Assembly (NCBI GenBank): GCA_023423935.1
Contig: JAFAEQ010000044.1
Span: 1 to 64,000 of the forward strand
DNA: 64,000 bases
From: Pseudomonadota bacterium
GTDB lineage: Bacteria > Pseudomonadota > Gammaproteobacteria > Steroidobacterales > Steroidobacteraceae
Direction of reading: 5' to 3'
Below the pieces are notes generated by a model, which was not told where the DNA came from, made no database searches, and saw nothing but the letters and a program-made list of their open reading frames with translations. Both the position numbers and the translations under genes were made by a program. Shown piece after piece: positions 1-9,009 of the stretch (its first letter is position 1; the number at the start of each line of letters is the position of its first letter).

Positions 1-571
1 CCGCCTCGAGTTGACGCTCACCGCCACATCCACCACAGTCACGCCACCCTGGCGACCCGGCCGACATGCGCCGGAATCGATGGCCGGCATCAGCCGGAAT
101 CACCGGCCGACATCGGCGGAATACGCAGTCGCTGCCGGCGGCTCGGTCTGACGCGGAGCGGCGGCTGGATGAAAGCGGCGCATTGCAGGCTCAACGAGGA
201 GGCTACCCGAGCCAATCGACGTTGACATGACGCACATAAAGAAAGAAAGCCGGGGAGAAGACATCCCTGTCCCTCCCCGGCCCAGTGACAGTCTCGAGCG
301 AGCGAACCAAGCACTCTCGAGACCGCCCGGTCAGCACTGAGCTACCAGACTCCACAAACCATCCGTGGCTCGTGTGGGATGAATCCTAGCTGCCCGGCGA
401 ATGTGCAGGACTGCGAATATCTACGCAGTTCACACAGAAATGAACCATTACCAGCTCTCAGACCAAGTGAGGCCTGCTTCTTCTTCCTAGGACAAGCACG
501 GAGCAGCAAGCGTCGCTCTGCAAGAAGAGCGCGACGGGTCTCGAAAGGAAGGGCGGGATTAGAGCAGCAGC
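1..571. other. Gene-free left edge
   Basis: I recognise no gene here. Short open frames exist on both strands, but their translations are low-complexity, Arg/Ser-rich and match no family I know. Bases 59-126 hold three short direct repeats described separately. The rest, up to the wecA stop, shows no tRNA, riboswitch or obvious terminator. Confidence 0.5.
59..126. repeat. Three tandem 22-23 bp repeats, possible IS21-type end
   Basis: Units lie at 59-81, 82-104 and 105-126. Each begins GGCCGRCAT, continues with a CGCCGGAATC-like core, and the last ends in GGAATACGC. Spaced repeats of this kind with GGCCGGC and CGGAAT cores are, from memory, typical of the termini of IS21-family elements. No transposase (istA/istB) is visible inside the window, so this would be one end of an element extending to the left, or a remnant. 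The repeats are directly visible; the assignment is inference. Confidence 0.4.
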
Positions 572-1672
572 CTAGCGCTGCTTCCAGAGCGTGAAGTACT
601 TGCCGGTCTGCTCGCCGTCTTCATCGCGCGGCTGAGCGCGACGTTTCACTACCAAACCGCTGCCGAACACCACGTGATATGCGACTCCGACAACGAGCCA
701 GGCGATAAACAACCAGCCGTCCGGGACGCCATTCATGTTCGCCCCGAGACCCGCCGCGGCAAAAAGGGTCGAGCCAAGCAGAACGATCTGCGCCACGCGA
801 CGCGAGGAGAAGCCGAAACGCCTCAGGATGTGGTGTAGATGATCGGAATCCCCGTGAAAAGGCGAAATCCCCTGCGACACACGTCGGATCATGCTGCTGA
901 ACAAGTCGAAAATGGGCAGCGCAAAAATCCACAGAATCACGACCGGAGTGATTGCCCGAACCGGCTCCTGCGAGATCTCGACGCTGATCCATGCAAGCGA
1001 GAATCCGAGCATCGTGCTTCCCGCATCGCCCATGAACGCACGTACATTGCGCGTCCTCTTCGATGGCCAGTTGAAAACAAGGAAGCCAAACACGGAACCG
1101 CACAGCGCTGCGACCAATGGCAGGTATTGCATAGCACCGGCCATCACGCATGCGAAGCCCAAAAACACGGACGCCACGAGGGCTTGTATGCCGGCCACAC
1201 CGTCGCTCCCATCGAACATGTTGAACGCGTTGATCGCGGTCAGAACGATGAGCACTGTGAATGGAACGGAGAACCAGCTGAGTTCAAGAACCCCGCCGAA
1301 GAAAGGGGAGCCCAGGTCTCTGGCCATCACGCCGGCGCCCGCGACCATCAGCAAGCACGCACAAATCTGCGCGAGAAAACGCACGGTCGGCGGCAGATCG
1401 TAGCGATCGTCGAGAGCTCCGATGATCACTAGCACCAATAACGAAGTAATGAAGAACGGAAAGCCCTGAACCGACTGATAGCCGTAAAGCGTTCCGACAA
1501 TGAGACCGCCAGTCATGGCAAGTCCACCGATGACCGGTATGTCGCCAATATGCATCTTGCGACCACCAGGACGATCGATCAGACCGAGACCGCGAGCCAC
1601 TGGCCGCAGCGCAAACATGAAGAGAATGGTGACTAGAAGAGGAAGTCCGATTTGTACCGTGGTCCCTGACAT
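572..1672 (-). CDS. wecA: Undecaprenyl-phosphate GlcNAc-1-phosphate transferase (WecA family)
   Basis: A 366-residue polytopic membrane protein of the MraY/WecA family. It would transfer GlcNAc-1-phosphate (or a related HexNAc-1-P) from a UDP-sugar to undecaprenyl phosphate, starting lipid-linked glycan assembly on the cytoplasmic face. Family motifs are visible: RKMHIGDIP at 38-46, LDDRYDLP at 87-94, FNMFDGSDG at 150-158, FMGDAGST at 213-220 and the C-terminal SDHLHHILRRFG at 276-287, which is WecA-like. The reading frame is open upstream to 1846, but the ATG at 1672 is preceded by a good ribosome site (GGAAGGA, 5 nt spacing) and starts directly with the first membrane helix. It is the last gene of the polysaccharide locus, with a 435 bp gap upstream, so it may have its own promoter. 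The sugar specificity cannot be read from the sequence. Confidence 0.9.
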   Translation of the reverse strand: MSGTTVQIGLPLLVTILFMFALRPVARGLGLIDRPGGRKMHIGDIPVIGGLAMTGGLIVGTLYGYQSVQGFPFFITSLLVLVIIGALDDRYDLPPTVRFLAQICACLLMVAGAGVMARDLGSPFFGGVLELSWFSVPFTVLIVLTAINAFNMFDGSDGVAGIQALVASVFLGFACVMAGAMQYLPLVAALCGSVFGFLVFNWPSKRTRNVRAFMGDAGSTMLGFSLAWISVEISQEPVRAITPVVILWIFALPIFDLFSSMIRRVSQGISPFHGDSDHLHHILRRFGFSSRRVAQIVLLGSTLFAAAGLGANMNGVPDGWLFIAWLVVGVAYHVVFGSGLVVKRRAQPRDEDGEQTGKYFTLWKQR

Positions 1673-2107
1673 GATTCCTTCCGATTCTCCCCTGTGCAGG
1701 CTAGCCCGATCTCCAGCGCATTCTTTGTAGTAATTCGCCGCGAACGTCTCTAGGAATCTTACAGGCGTTCGCTTAGGGAGTCTGTCGTTTTTTTGTAAAC
1801 ATGGACCGGCTGCCGATCCCTTCAATCCGGTCACCGATTCAGTCAATCAATGTCGGTGGCGCAGTTCACCACATGGGTGCATGCCGATCGGGTGAGGTAG
1901 ACGGGACGACTGACGAATTGACGGCGTGGATGACACAGGTTGCTGGCACGCCACCGTGACGATGTTTGATGTCGGCTCGGATTTCATCGCTTCGGTGTTC
2001 GAGGATTGGAACTGGAGCGCGGAATCAAACGGCTGTTGCCTCCGGCCTGCAAACCAGACCGGAACGCTCATTGCCGAGACCAGACTCCAGCCCCACGGAC
2101 CAGTGCG
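1673..2107. other. 435 bp intergenic gap upstream of wecA
   Basis: No protein in this gap resembles a known family. A run of seven T (plus strand) lies near 1790, and two adjacent GATTGA/CAATC-like motifs follow at about 1830-1850. I could not fix a confident promoter. The gap probably holds the wecA promoter and the 3' end of the upstream glycosyltransferase transcript. Confidence 0.4.
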
Positions 2108-2836
2108 TCAGCGAAGAACAAGAAAACGGAATGCACTTCGCACATGCCAAGCGACATGCCTCAGATCTCGTCGACTAGCGCGCTGAGCGTCGTGCGTGAT
2201 CCTTGCGAGCGGGTTCAGCATCACTGACCACCCCGCCTTCCAAACACGACGGCAGATGTCGACGTCCTCGAAATACATGAAGTAACGCTCGTCGAAACCG
2301 CCGACCATAGCGAACACTTCTCTGCGGAAGACCATGAACATTCCGGCAACCCAATCGACCGTCATTGGACCGCGGACAAATGAATAGTCTGGCTCGTTAT
2401 ACCCTCTTAGTTTTCGTTCCAGAAGCAATGCGACCGTCGGAAACTTCCGAGCGCTATCTTCCAGTTGGCCGCTCGAGGAGTAGACCGCCGGCGCACACAA
2501 TCCTACCGTTGCGTCAGCCAACGACATCAGAATCGGATCAAAAACGAAACCTTTGAGGCGCACGTCAGGATTTACTACCGCAAAAAATTCACCGCGCGCA
2601 ATCGCAAAAGCGCAGTTGTGATTCTCGCCAAAGCCCTTTGCGATCGAATTGCGAACGACTGTGATGGGAAGGCCCTGGTACTTTTCGATGAAGGCTTCAT
2701 CTTCTTCAACATTCAATGTGAGAACTATTTCGTACGAGGGTAGCGATAACGACTGAAAATCTTTGAGCAGCAGCTCAACGAATCGACCGTGTCCGTGACT
2801 GACGACGGAGAACGTGATCTTGGGAACTTCGCACAT
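2108..2836 (-). CDS. Family 2 glycosyltransferase, WbbL-like (putative rhamnosyltransferase)
   Basis: A 242-residue GT-A fold glycosyltransferase. After the N-terminal Rossmann-like strand, the metal/nucleotide site reads NPDV (89-92) instead of a plain DxD. The acceptor region has the GGFDERYFMYFEDVD signature (179-193). NPDV plus MYFEDVD is the pattern of WbbL-type rhamnosyltransferases, which use dTDP-L-rhamnose. rfbABCD in the same locus would supply that donor. Neighbours on both sides are glycosyltransferases or wecA, so this protein most likely adds one sugar to the lipid-linked repeat unit in the cytoplasm. Family-2 membership is clear. The rhamnose donor is inferred from motif and context only. 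Confidence 0.8.
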   Translation of the reverse strand: MCEVPKITFSVVSHGHGRFVELLLKDFQSLSLPSYEIVLTLNVEEDEAFIEKYQGLPITVVRNSIAKGFGENHNCAFAIARGEFFAVVNPDVRLKGFVFDPILMSLADATVGLCAPAVYSSSGQLEDSARKFPTVALLLERKLRGYNEPDYSFVRGPMTVDWVAGMFMVFRREVFAMVGGFDERYFMYFEDVDICRRVWKAGWSVMLNPLARITHDAQRASRRDLRHVAWHVRSAFRFLVLR

Positions 2837-2877
2837 TCGATGTTTTACAAACTTGCTAGAGATTGCCGTATCGACCG

Positions 2878-3963
2878 CTATGCGAGATCCCGCGTGACGT
2901 CGAGCTTCTTAATACGTGTGGCGCGCTCGTTGGCCAGAAGGAGTCCTCGAGCAAAGATGCTCCGGCTCGCTGCTGATAGCGCTGCCAGGTCGCGGCCAGA
3001 TATGAGGCTCCGCCCAACCCGAAACACTTCTTCAACGGGTACATCCAAGGGCAAGAGTAAAGATGGCAAAGGCTCGACCGCCATGAATGCGCGAACCCCA
3101 CCGGAATCCCGGCACAGTGGAACGCAGCCGGCTCCCATCGCCTCGAGTGGAGGCAGACCGAATCCCTCGTGCTCGCTGAGATGGACAAAGCATTTTGTTC
3201 GAGCGTACACATCCCGCATCGCATTCTGCGACGGACGCACGAGGCACAATGCGACTCGCTCTCTTACGCAGTTGGCAATCGTTTCATCGGGTGTCACTAC
3301 GGCGACCTTCAAGGTGGTCTCGCGCTGACACAACTCCAAAAATTGCAGATACAGATCGAGACGCTTGTGCGCCCCTTTGCGGAGCACCATTGCGAAATCG
3401 AACTCTCGAGCAAGATCGCACTCCTCCACGAGGAAATGTCCGCTTGCCCAAATCGGAACTTCCAGCCTAACCGACAATCCGAGCTCAGCCAGCCTCGAAC
3501 TCAGGTACGGATTCGCTGAAAGGAGATGACCTCGTCGATAGAAGTAGAGAATGACTCTCTTGAGCACGAAAGACGCGAGTCTTGATCCGACGAACTTCCA
3601 CTCCAGGTCTTGAACGAAAAAGTAACGACGGTCACGTCGAACCAAGAAGGCTAGCGGCAGAGTGGCGTAGTGCGTAAAGACAAAGCGAGACGTCGATAAT
3701 CCCAGCGTGCCGTTGCGTAATCGGTGACGGAAGCGAAGAAATACTCCGACCAGCTCCAACGGCGCTCTTGAAACGCTCGGAGCAGTATCAGCAAGAAAGT
3801 GGGTAGGAAGCTGAGGATCTACCGATGTATTCGAATGCCACATGCTGACGATTTGTACACCTTCGCTTCCCCTATCGAGGTCTTTGGCCAGCCGGATCGC
3901 TTCGAGGGTTCCGCCGCTCACTTTCAATGAGGGAAGAACCATGAACCACTTTGGATTGCTCAC
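2878..3963 (-). CDS. Glycosyltransferase, GT4/GT1 superfamily (GT-B fold)
   Basis: A 361-residue retaining-type glycosyltransferase. The C-terminal nucleotide-sugar site EHEGFGLPPLEAMG (264-277) is the classic ExGxGLPxxE signature of GT4 enzymes. A basic RKGAHKR segment at 195-201 begins the donor domain. The N-terminal acceptor domain is divergent and starts with a glycine pair (VSGGTLEAIRLA). The stop codon of the upstream glycosyltransferase overlaps this start by 4 bp, so the two are translationally coupled. Likely cytoplasmic, building the oligosaccharide repeat. Donor and acceptor are unknown. Confidence 0.8.
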   Translation of the reverse strand: MSNPKWFMVLPSLKVSGGTLEAIRLAKDLDRGSEGVQIVSMWHSNTSVDPQLPTHFLADTAPSVSRAPLELVGVFLRFRHRLRNGTLGLSTSRFVFTHYATLPLAFLVRRDRRYFFVQDLEWKFVGSRLASFVLKRVILYFYRRGHLLSANPYLSSRLAELGLSVRLEVPIWASGHFLVEECDLAREFDFAMVLRKGAHKRLDLYLQFLELCQRETTLKVAVVTPDETIANCVRERVALCLVRPSQNAMRDVYARTKCFVHLSEHEGFGLPPLEAMGAGCVPLCRDSGGVRAFMAVEPLPSLLLPLDVPVEEVFRVGRSLISGRDLAALSAASRSIFARGLLLANERATRIKKLDVTRDLA

Positions 3964-4694
3964 CGAAACAAGTACCGCACTGAGTGTTTTGCGGTGTAGA
4001 CCAGACGGAGCAGCCGCGCCAGAACAGGATGTATACCGCTTTCGCGCAGAATCTTTTCGTTTGCACGAAAGCTGTTTGCGTAATTCAGATCACTTGTTCC
4101 GCCCAAATAGTACGTCCCGAGCGCTTGGTCCAAGACGAGAAAGCCGGCCGGCCCAAAGCGGCGGAAATATCTGTGGAACCACTCAAAGTCCATGGCGAGC
4201 GGCAGCAGAGCATAGAGCCCTAACGATTGGTAGTGCTTCGTCGGCACAGCGCACCAGTTGTGTGGGACATGCATAGCCCATCGAAGCTTTTCAGGACGCG
4301 CTCTGAATAATCCAACGTTACGACCCGATTCGTCGCAGAGCCTGGCGTGACAGCAAACCACACGCTCGCCATCACACAGCGGATCTATCCTCTCCAAGAA
4401 GTCTGGGTCGTAAGTGTCGCCCGCATTCAAAAGCAGAACATATTCGCCAGTTGCTCGCCCTATCCCCTTATTCCACGCGTCGGCAATGCCTCTATCAGGT
4501 TCACTGGTCCAATGACGCACCTCCGAAGTCGCGCGAATTTGATCCACGGTTCCGTCTTTAGAACCTCCGTCCACGACGATCCACTCGAAAGAACGAAAGG
4601 TTTGAGCAGCAATGCTTTGCGCAGTACGCGTCCAAAGCGGCCCAGAATTGAACGTCGCAGTCACTATGGAAAACTTGGGTCGCGTTGGATGCAT
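3960..4694 (-). CDS. Family 2 glycosyltransferase (WcaE/WcaA-like)
   Basis: A 244-residue GT2 enzyme. The frame is open to 4964, but the first 90 residues of the longer version overlap the upstream gene and are not GT-like. The ATG at 4694 begins with MHPTRPKFSIVTATFNSG, the normal GT2 first strand, and lies 8 bp after the upstream stop. Visible motifs are IVVDGGSKDGT (nucleotide binding) and LLLNAGDTYDP, where NAGD occupies the metal-binding position, as in the colanic-acid enzyme WcaE. It should act on the cytoplasmic side of the membrane in repeat-unit assembly. Substrate unknown. Confidence 0.8.
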   Translation of the reverse strand: MHPTRPKFSIVTATFNSGPLWTRTAQSIAAQTFRSFEWIVVDGGSKDGTVDQIRATSEVRHWTSEPDRGIADAWNKGIGRATGEYVLLLNAGDTYDPDFLERIDPLCDGERVVCCHARLCDESGRNVGLFRARPEKLRWAMHVPHNWCAVPTKHYQSLGLYALLPLAMDFEWFHRYFRRFGPAGFLVLDQALGTYYLGGTSDLNYANSFRANEKILRESGIHPVLARLLRLVYTAKHSVRYLFR

Positions 4695-4702
4695 CGCCGA
4701 AC

Positions 4703-5857
4703 TCACGCTTGAACTATATGCGACAGGTTGGCGGCTATCACAGAAACGGCGGTCCAAAGAAAGAACAGCAACTGCAGAGACACCGAACTCAACCCGATCG
4801 ATCGGCCGCCCTTCATGGCCATAGACCACATTGAGAGAATAAGAAAGGGGTAGTACCGGGCTTGGCTTAGAGGCGGCAGAATGATCATGACTGACAGAGC
4901 TGTAGCCAGTGAGATCCAGAAAACCCTTCGTTCGTTCGGATCCGTCCGATTGTAGCCAAGACAAACCAATGAAAAGAACAGGCCGTAATAGAGGATCCAG
5001 AGAACTGGCCGGTACGACATCGCCCCGTAAAGACCTGCACTGCTCGCGAGTAGGGCAGCATATCCTCGCCCCCCAAACTCCGCGTTGTACAGAATGTCTT
5101 GATCAGTTATGCCTAACAGTGAGATCTGACTGAAAACGGGCGCAATCCAGTCAAGTATCGGGAAGAATCCCGCCGTGCGAGCCACGTAGGCTGCCAGGAC
5201 GCAAAGGATGAACACACGATACAACCCAGCTCTTCGCTCATCACGAAAAAAATGCAGCAAGAATAGCGTCAGCAATGAACAGAAGTGGCTTCGATCAATG
5301 GCAGTTGCGAGCACAGCGAGGAAGATCGACAGCGATGGCCGGGTGCGCAACAGAAAATAGCCTGCCACCACAACAAAAAGACCGAAGACTTCAACATTTA
5401 CGTTGGAGAAGTAGAACGCCAATGGCGGCGCGAAAAGAAATTCATTCCCACTTGCGTCGCGATTCCCGAGGATTGCAATCAGGGGGAAAAGTAAGGCAAG
5501 GCAAAGCAACGGGAGCGCTATGTATGCCCAAATTGGATTAAGCGCGCTGACATCAGAATAAGAACTCTGGTCGGAGAAGAACCGGAAGTCGCCCGTTGGC
5601 GCGAAATACTGAAGGGAGCAAACGTCCTGCCCAAATAATCGCAGCAAGACATCTGGCGGGAACACCGTTTCTTTCTGACAGGCATTCTCCAAGTGAACTT
5701 GTGCGTCCGGCCATTCCAATACCGGGTGGAACAAGGCGAATAGACACATCGCCAGACCATATAGAACGAACACGAACGAAAGACGAATCGACAGTTCCGC
5801 TGCATCGATTTCTCGATTTGGACGGCTCTCTGCTGTCCACGACCATGCGGCTACCAT
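4703..5857 (-). CDS. Polytopic membrane protein, candidate Wzy-type polymerase
   Basis: A 384-residue protein with about ten hydrophobic segments and little conserved soluble sequence. It has a periplasmic-like loop with two cysteines between the first and second membrane segments (roughly residues 45-95). Wzy polymerases are highly divergent, and position and topology are usually the only guides. This gene lies between a Wzz-like gene and glycosyltransferases in a locus that also has Wzx, and no other polymerase candidate exists in the locus. It overlaps the upstream Wzz-like gene by 7 bp. A membrane glycosyltransferase with a similar fold is an alternative. Confidence 0.6.
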   Translation of the reverse strand: MVAAWSWTAESRPNREIDAAELSIRLSFVFVLYGLAMCLFALFHPVLEWPDAQVHLENACQKETVFPPDVLLRLFGQDVCSLQYFAPTGDFRFFSDQSSYSDVSALNPIWAYIALPLLCLALLFPLIAILGNRDASGNEFLFAPPLAFYFSNVNVEVFGLFVVVAGYFLLRTRPSLSIFLAVLATAIDRSHFCSLLTLFLLHFFRDERRAGLYRVFILCVLAAYVARTAGFFPILDWIAPVFSQISLLGITDQDILYNAEFGGRGYAALLASSAGLYGAMSYRPVLWILYYGLFFSLVCLGYNRTDPNERRVFWISLATALSVMIILPPLSQARYYPFLILSMWSMAMKGGRSIGLSSVSLQLLFFLWTAVSVIAANLSHIVQA

Positions 5858-6738
5858 GTCTGCTTTGGACGATGCCGCACAGCCGTAACGCCCACAGCCA
5901 CGAATTTCCAGAGCAATAATGTGGCGAACCAGATGAACAGGCCGCTGATCATACCGAGCAGCATTATCAGAGTTCTACGCGGCCATATCCTCTCTTCTGG
6001 TGGGACAGGAGGATCCACCATCCTCAAGACGTAATCCTCACTACGCTGCGCCAACATGCTTGTCTTCAGCTCCGACTCCATGATCTTGTTAAGCGCATCG
6101 CGAACCCCGAGGATCTCCGTTTCACCCAATTGCTTCTTGAGAAACTCGATGTTCCGATTTGAGCGGCGATACGATGCTTCTTGCAGCATCCTGTTTGTTC
6201 TGGCAACAAGCTCTTTCGCCCATTCGGCTGCAAGCTCAGGGTCCTTCCATTCGACCGCCAACGTTATCAGACCGGTTTTTCGGTCCTCGAGAACCTTGAG
6301 AATCTTATTTGCGATCAACTTGCGAGCATCCCAAAGTGTGGGGACTTTCGCTGTCTCGTTCCACCGCTGTTGACTGCTATCCCAGCGTTGATCGAAAAGT
6401 ACTGGTAGAAGATTCTTGTCCCGGACAAATTCATCCGACAATAGGCGCGACTGCAGTGTCGCCAGAGCCTCTGCCTTACGATCGCCCGCTCCTCGCAGAG
6501 AGAGTCCTGCCAAGGCGGCCAGTCCACCTAATTGATCCGGCAATCTCGAGTCCGCCTGATCAGCAGGCTGCGCGAGCATTAAGACAGCCTCGGCTCGGTA
6601 CGTGGGCACGGATGTAAATGCCACCCAGGATGCAATCGCCAAGCTTGCTAGCATCGACACAGCCCCGATCCACCATCGACGAATGCCTAGCTCTGCGAGC
6701 TCGTAAAGTCCAACACTGTTCGGAATGCTTTGTGTCAT
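5851..6738 (-). CDS. Wzz-type polysaccharide chain-length determinant
   Basis: A 295-residue inner-membrane protein with a hydrophobic segment near residues 20-42, a long periplasmic region rich in charged helices, and a C-terminal hydrophobic segment after a PPEERIWPRR motif. This is the two-helix, Pro-rich-second-segment layout of Wzz polysaccharide co-polymerases. It lacks the cytoplasmic tyrosine-kinase domain of Wzc. It would set the modal chain length during Wzy-dependent polymerisation. An in-frame TTG at 6762 would add eight residues. I prefer the ATG at 6738, although its ribosome site is weak. The stop overlaps the start of the Wzy candidate, which supports functional coupling. Confidence 0.8.
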   Translation of the reverse strand: MTQSIPNSVGLYELAELGIRRWWIGAVSMLASLAIASWVAFTSVPTYRAEAVLMLAQPADQADSRLPDQLGGLAALAGLSLRGAGDRKAEALATLQSRLLSDEFVRDKNLLPVLFDQRWDSSQQRWNETAKVPTLWDARKLIANKILKVLEDRKTGLITLAVEWKDPELAAEWAKELVARTNRMLQEASYRRSNRNIEFLKKQLGETEILGVRDALNKIMESELKTSMLAQRSEDYVLRMVDPPVPPEERIWPRRTLIMLLGMISGLFIWFATLLLWKFVAVGVTAVRHRPKQTW

Positions 6739-6944
6739 TTCAGTCGGTACCACCGAACACAAGCCTCATTGGGCTTGCATTTTGAGCGTTCCAGTTTCGT
6801 CATAGATTACCTGTGCACGAGAGATCAGCACCAATGGAGCTTTAAGCTGGATTCCCCTGCGCTTCCCGCCAAAGCACCTCTGCTTGAAAATCCAAAGCGT
6901 GTGTGACCCACACGCGACGCCCCGCCTCCTGGACGCTCTGCGAA

Positions 6945-7916
6945 TCACTGCTCGACGCGAGTCGGCAGCCTGCGCACCGGATGGCTGGTGCGCAAACGAT
7001 TGAGATATCGGAGTGTGCTCCGCGCAAAGCTTTTGACCCATTCGATCAGAAAACGATGATCGGGTGTCTGCACGACAGAGACGCCGAGCATCTCCAAGGA
7101 TCTACGAAGAGCCTCAAGGTACTGCCGATAGACGGTTTCATGAACAACTTCAGGCACGTTATAGGGCCCATGCAGCAGAACTCGCTCCCTGCTCAATAGG
7201 CGAAGTCCATGGAAATGCCAAGCAATCGCTCTGGAGTGCGGAAAGCGCCGAGCATTCCACGGAGCCAGCAGCACATCCAGCTGAGTCAGGACGTGCACTG
7301 ACGCTCCGAATCTAGTGGGCCAATCGTCTAGATACTTCTGATCGCCAAATTTGCCGTTCTCAAATCGAGCGAAACACCACTCGATGCAGCGCTCTTCCCA
7401 CCAAAGACGAACCTGCTCGCTTGCACCTCGAACAAAGGTGACGAATTGAACGCAATACTGCCCGCTAGTCGAACTCTGATCGTATTCAGAGTCATAAGCA
7501 TGATCAGTGATCAAGACTGCTTTACCTGACACCTCAAACTCCTCAAAGATTGGTCGAGGCGACTTGAGGAAGTAAAGATCCGCATCTAGATATGTAACCC
7601 TCCGAGCGGTCGGGTCCCGATCAAAAACTATCTTGGGGGTTAGCGGAGTCACCGTCCAACAGTATTCCGCGCGAGTGCGACCGCTCTTCGCCTGCAACAG
7701 TTCTGGAGTTTCCACTTCAGTCAAAGCTACCGTCCGCATCGTCGCCAGCCCCAACGAGTCCAGGGCATTCTTTGACTCCTCGTCCATGCACAGAACCCAT
7801 AGAACGAATGGCTCCGCATGTTGCTGAAGTGACGCGTGAAGCGCGAGCCCCTGTGGCAGGAATAAGTTGTCGAACAGAGTAACGAAATGCTCAGGGCCGT
7901 TATGCTTGGAAGTCAT
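6945..7916 (-). CDS. GT8-like glycosyltransferase with DxD motif
   Basis: A 323-residue putative GT-A glycosyltransferase. The motif YLDADLYFLKSP (about 150-161) is the metal-binding DxD of glycogenin/LgtC-like (GT8-related) enzymes, and the N-terminus (HFVTLFDNLFLPQGLALHAS) is the usual first strand of that group. The C-terminal WHFHG segment is also typical of this type. It starts 17 bp inside the 3' end of the upstream aminotransferase gene and is followed by about 206 bp of non-coding DNA before the Wzz-like gene. Likely cytoplasmic, adding a hexose or amino sugar to the repeat unit. The substrate is not predictable. Confidence 0.7.
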   Translation of the reverse strand: MTSKHNGPEHFVTLFDNLFLPQGLALHASLQQHAEPFVLWVLCMDEESKNALDSLGLATMRTVALTEVETPELLQAKSGRTRAEYCWTVTPLTPKIVFDRDPTARRVTYLDADLYFLKSPRPIFEEFEVSGKAVLITDHAYDSEYDQSSTSGQYCVQFVTFVRGASEQVRLWWEERCIEWCFARFENGKFGDQKYLDDWPTRFGASVHVLTQLDVLLAPWNARRFPHSRAIAWHFHGLRLLSRERVLLHGPYNVPEVVHETVYRQYLEALRRSLEMLGVSVVQTPDHRFLIEWVKSFARSTLRYLNRLRTSHPVRRLPTRVEQ

Positions 7917-9009
7917 TGACTGCCGCCACTACGTGATCCACTGCTTCGTCTGTCAGACCCGGGTGACAGGGTATGGAGAGACAGCACGCAGCGTGCTTTT
8001 CTGCGTTTGATAAACCAAGGGGATCGCGCCTCAACTCAACACAAGGGGGCTGCTGATGAACCGGAATGGGATAGTGGATGAGCGCATCTACACCATTCGC
8101 TTGCAGGTGCAGAAGTAGGTCATCCCGCTTCTCGGTTGTGACCACGAACAAGTGATACGAATGCTGACTCATGTCTGCTGGTACAGGCAGAACGCGCACT
8201 TGCGTATTTGTGATCCTCTGCACGTAGCGTTTTGCCACACTTCGACGCCGTGAGATCCAAGCCTCCAAGTACTTGAGTCTTTCTCGAAGGATGGCCGCCT
8301 GCAGCTCATCCAACCTACTGTTCATGCCAACCATGGGATGCTGATATCTAACGGTCTGACCGTAGTTTCTGAGCGACCGCACCTTTTCTGCGAGACGGCC
8401 ATCGCCAGTGGTCAGTGCTCCACCATCCCCAATAGCACCAAGATTCTTGGTCGGATAAAAGCTCCAACTGGCAAACGAGCCAAAGGTCCCGACGGACCGG
8501 CCAGCCCACCGCGCTCCGTGAGCCTGCGCACAATCCTCGATAAGATGCAGCTGATGCTCATGGGCCAACGAAGTCAATTCCTCCATTGGAGCTGCCTGCC
8601 CGTATAAATGCACGACGAGTACGGCTTTGGTACGGCCATTAATGCATCGACGGACACTGGCCAGATCGAGCATGGCTGTATGTGGATCAATGTCCGCGAG
8701 CACGGGAATCGCCCCTGCGCGCAGGATAGCTAATACCGTCGCGAATGCCGTCATCGGAGTCGTGATTACTTCATCACCAGATCCAATGTTAAGAGCTCGC
8801 AATCCAAGTTCGATCGCATCCAGTCCATTGGCGCAACTGACTGCGTGCGGCACACCGAGCCAATCCTGCCATTCCTTCTCGAAAGCGGCGACTTCGGAGC
8901 CTAAGATCCACCATCCCGACCTAATCACGCGCTCGCAGGCCGTCAGCTCCGCTCGCAGAAGGTCCTCCGGTTCGCTTTGGAAATCGTTCATCCTCACTTG
9001 CTTCATCAT
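7900..9009 (-). CDS. DegT/DnrJ/EryC1/StrS sugar aminotransferase
   Basis: A 369-residue PLP-dependent aminotransferase of the sugar (SAT) family. It would convert a nucleotide-linked keto-sugar to an amino sugar. The PLP lysine lies in YPTKNLGAIGDGGA. The substrate and cofactor segments CANGLDAIELGL and IEDCAQAHGARW are conserved. The ATG at 9009 forms an ATGA overlap with the stop of the upstream SDR gene. A TTG at 9018 is possible but less likely. Pairing with an SDR suggests that the two act in sequence on one sugar nucleotide. FdtB/WecE-like activities are candidates, but the specificity is not decided by sequence. Confidence 0.85.
   Translation of the reverse strand: MMKQVRMNDFQSEPEDLLRAELTACERVIRSGWWILGSEVAAFEKEWQDWLGVPHAVSCANGLDAIELGLRALNIGSGDEVITTPMTAFATVLAILRAGAIPVLADIDPHTAMLDLASVRRCINGRTKAVLVVHLYGQAAPMEELTSLAHEHQLHLIEDCAQAHGARWAGRSVGTFGSFASWSFYPTKNLGAIGDGGALTTGDGRLAEKVRSLRNYGQTVRYQHPMVGMNSRLDELQAAILRERLKYLEAWISRRRSVAKRYVQRITNTQVRVLPVPADMSQHSYHLFVVTTEKRDDLLLHLQANGVDALIHYPIPVHQQPPCVELRRDPLGLSNAEKHAACCLSIPCHPGLTDEAVDHVVAAVNDFQA

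Noticed and set aside
379..594. Small plus-strand open frame next to wecA
   Set aside because: It overlaps the end of wecA in the opposite direction, has no ribosome site or known family, and is Arg/Ser-rich.
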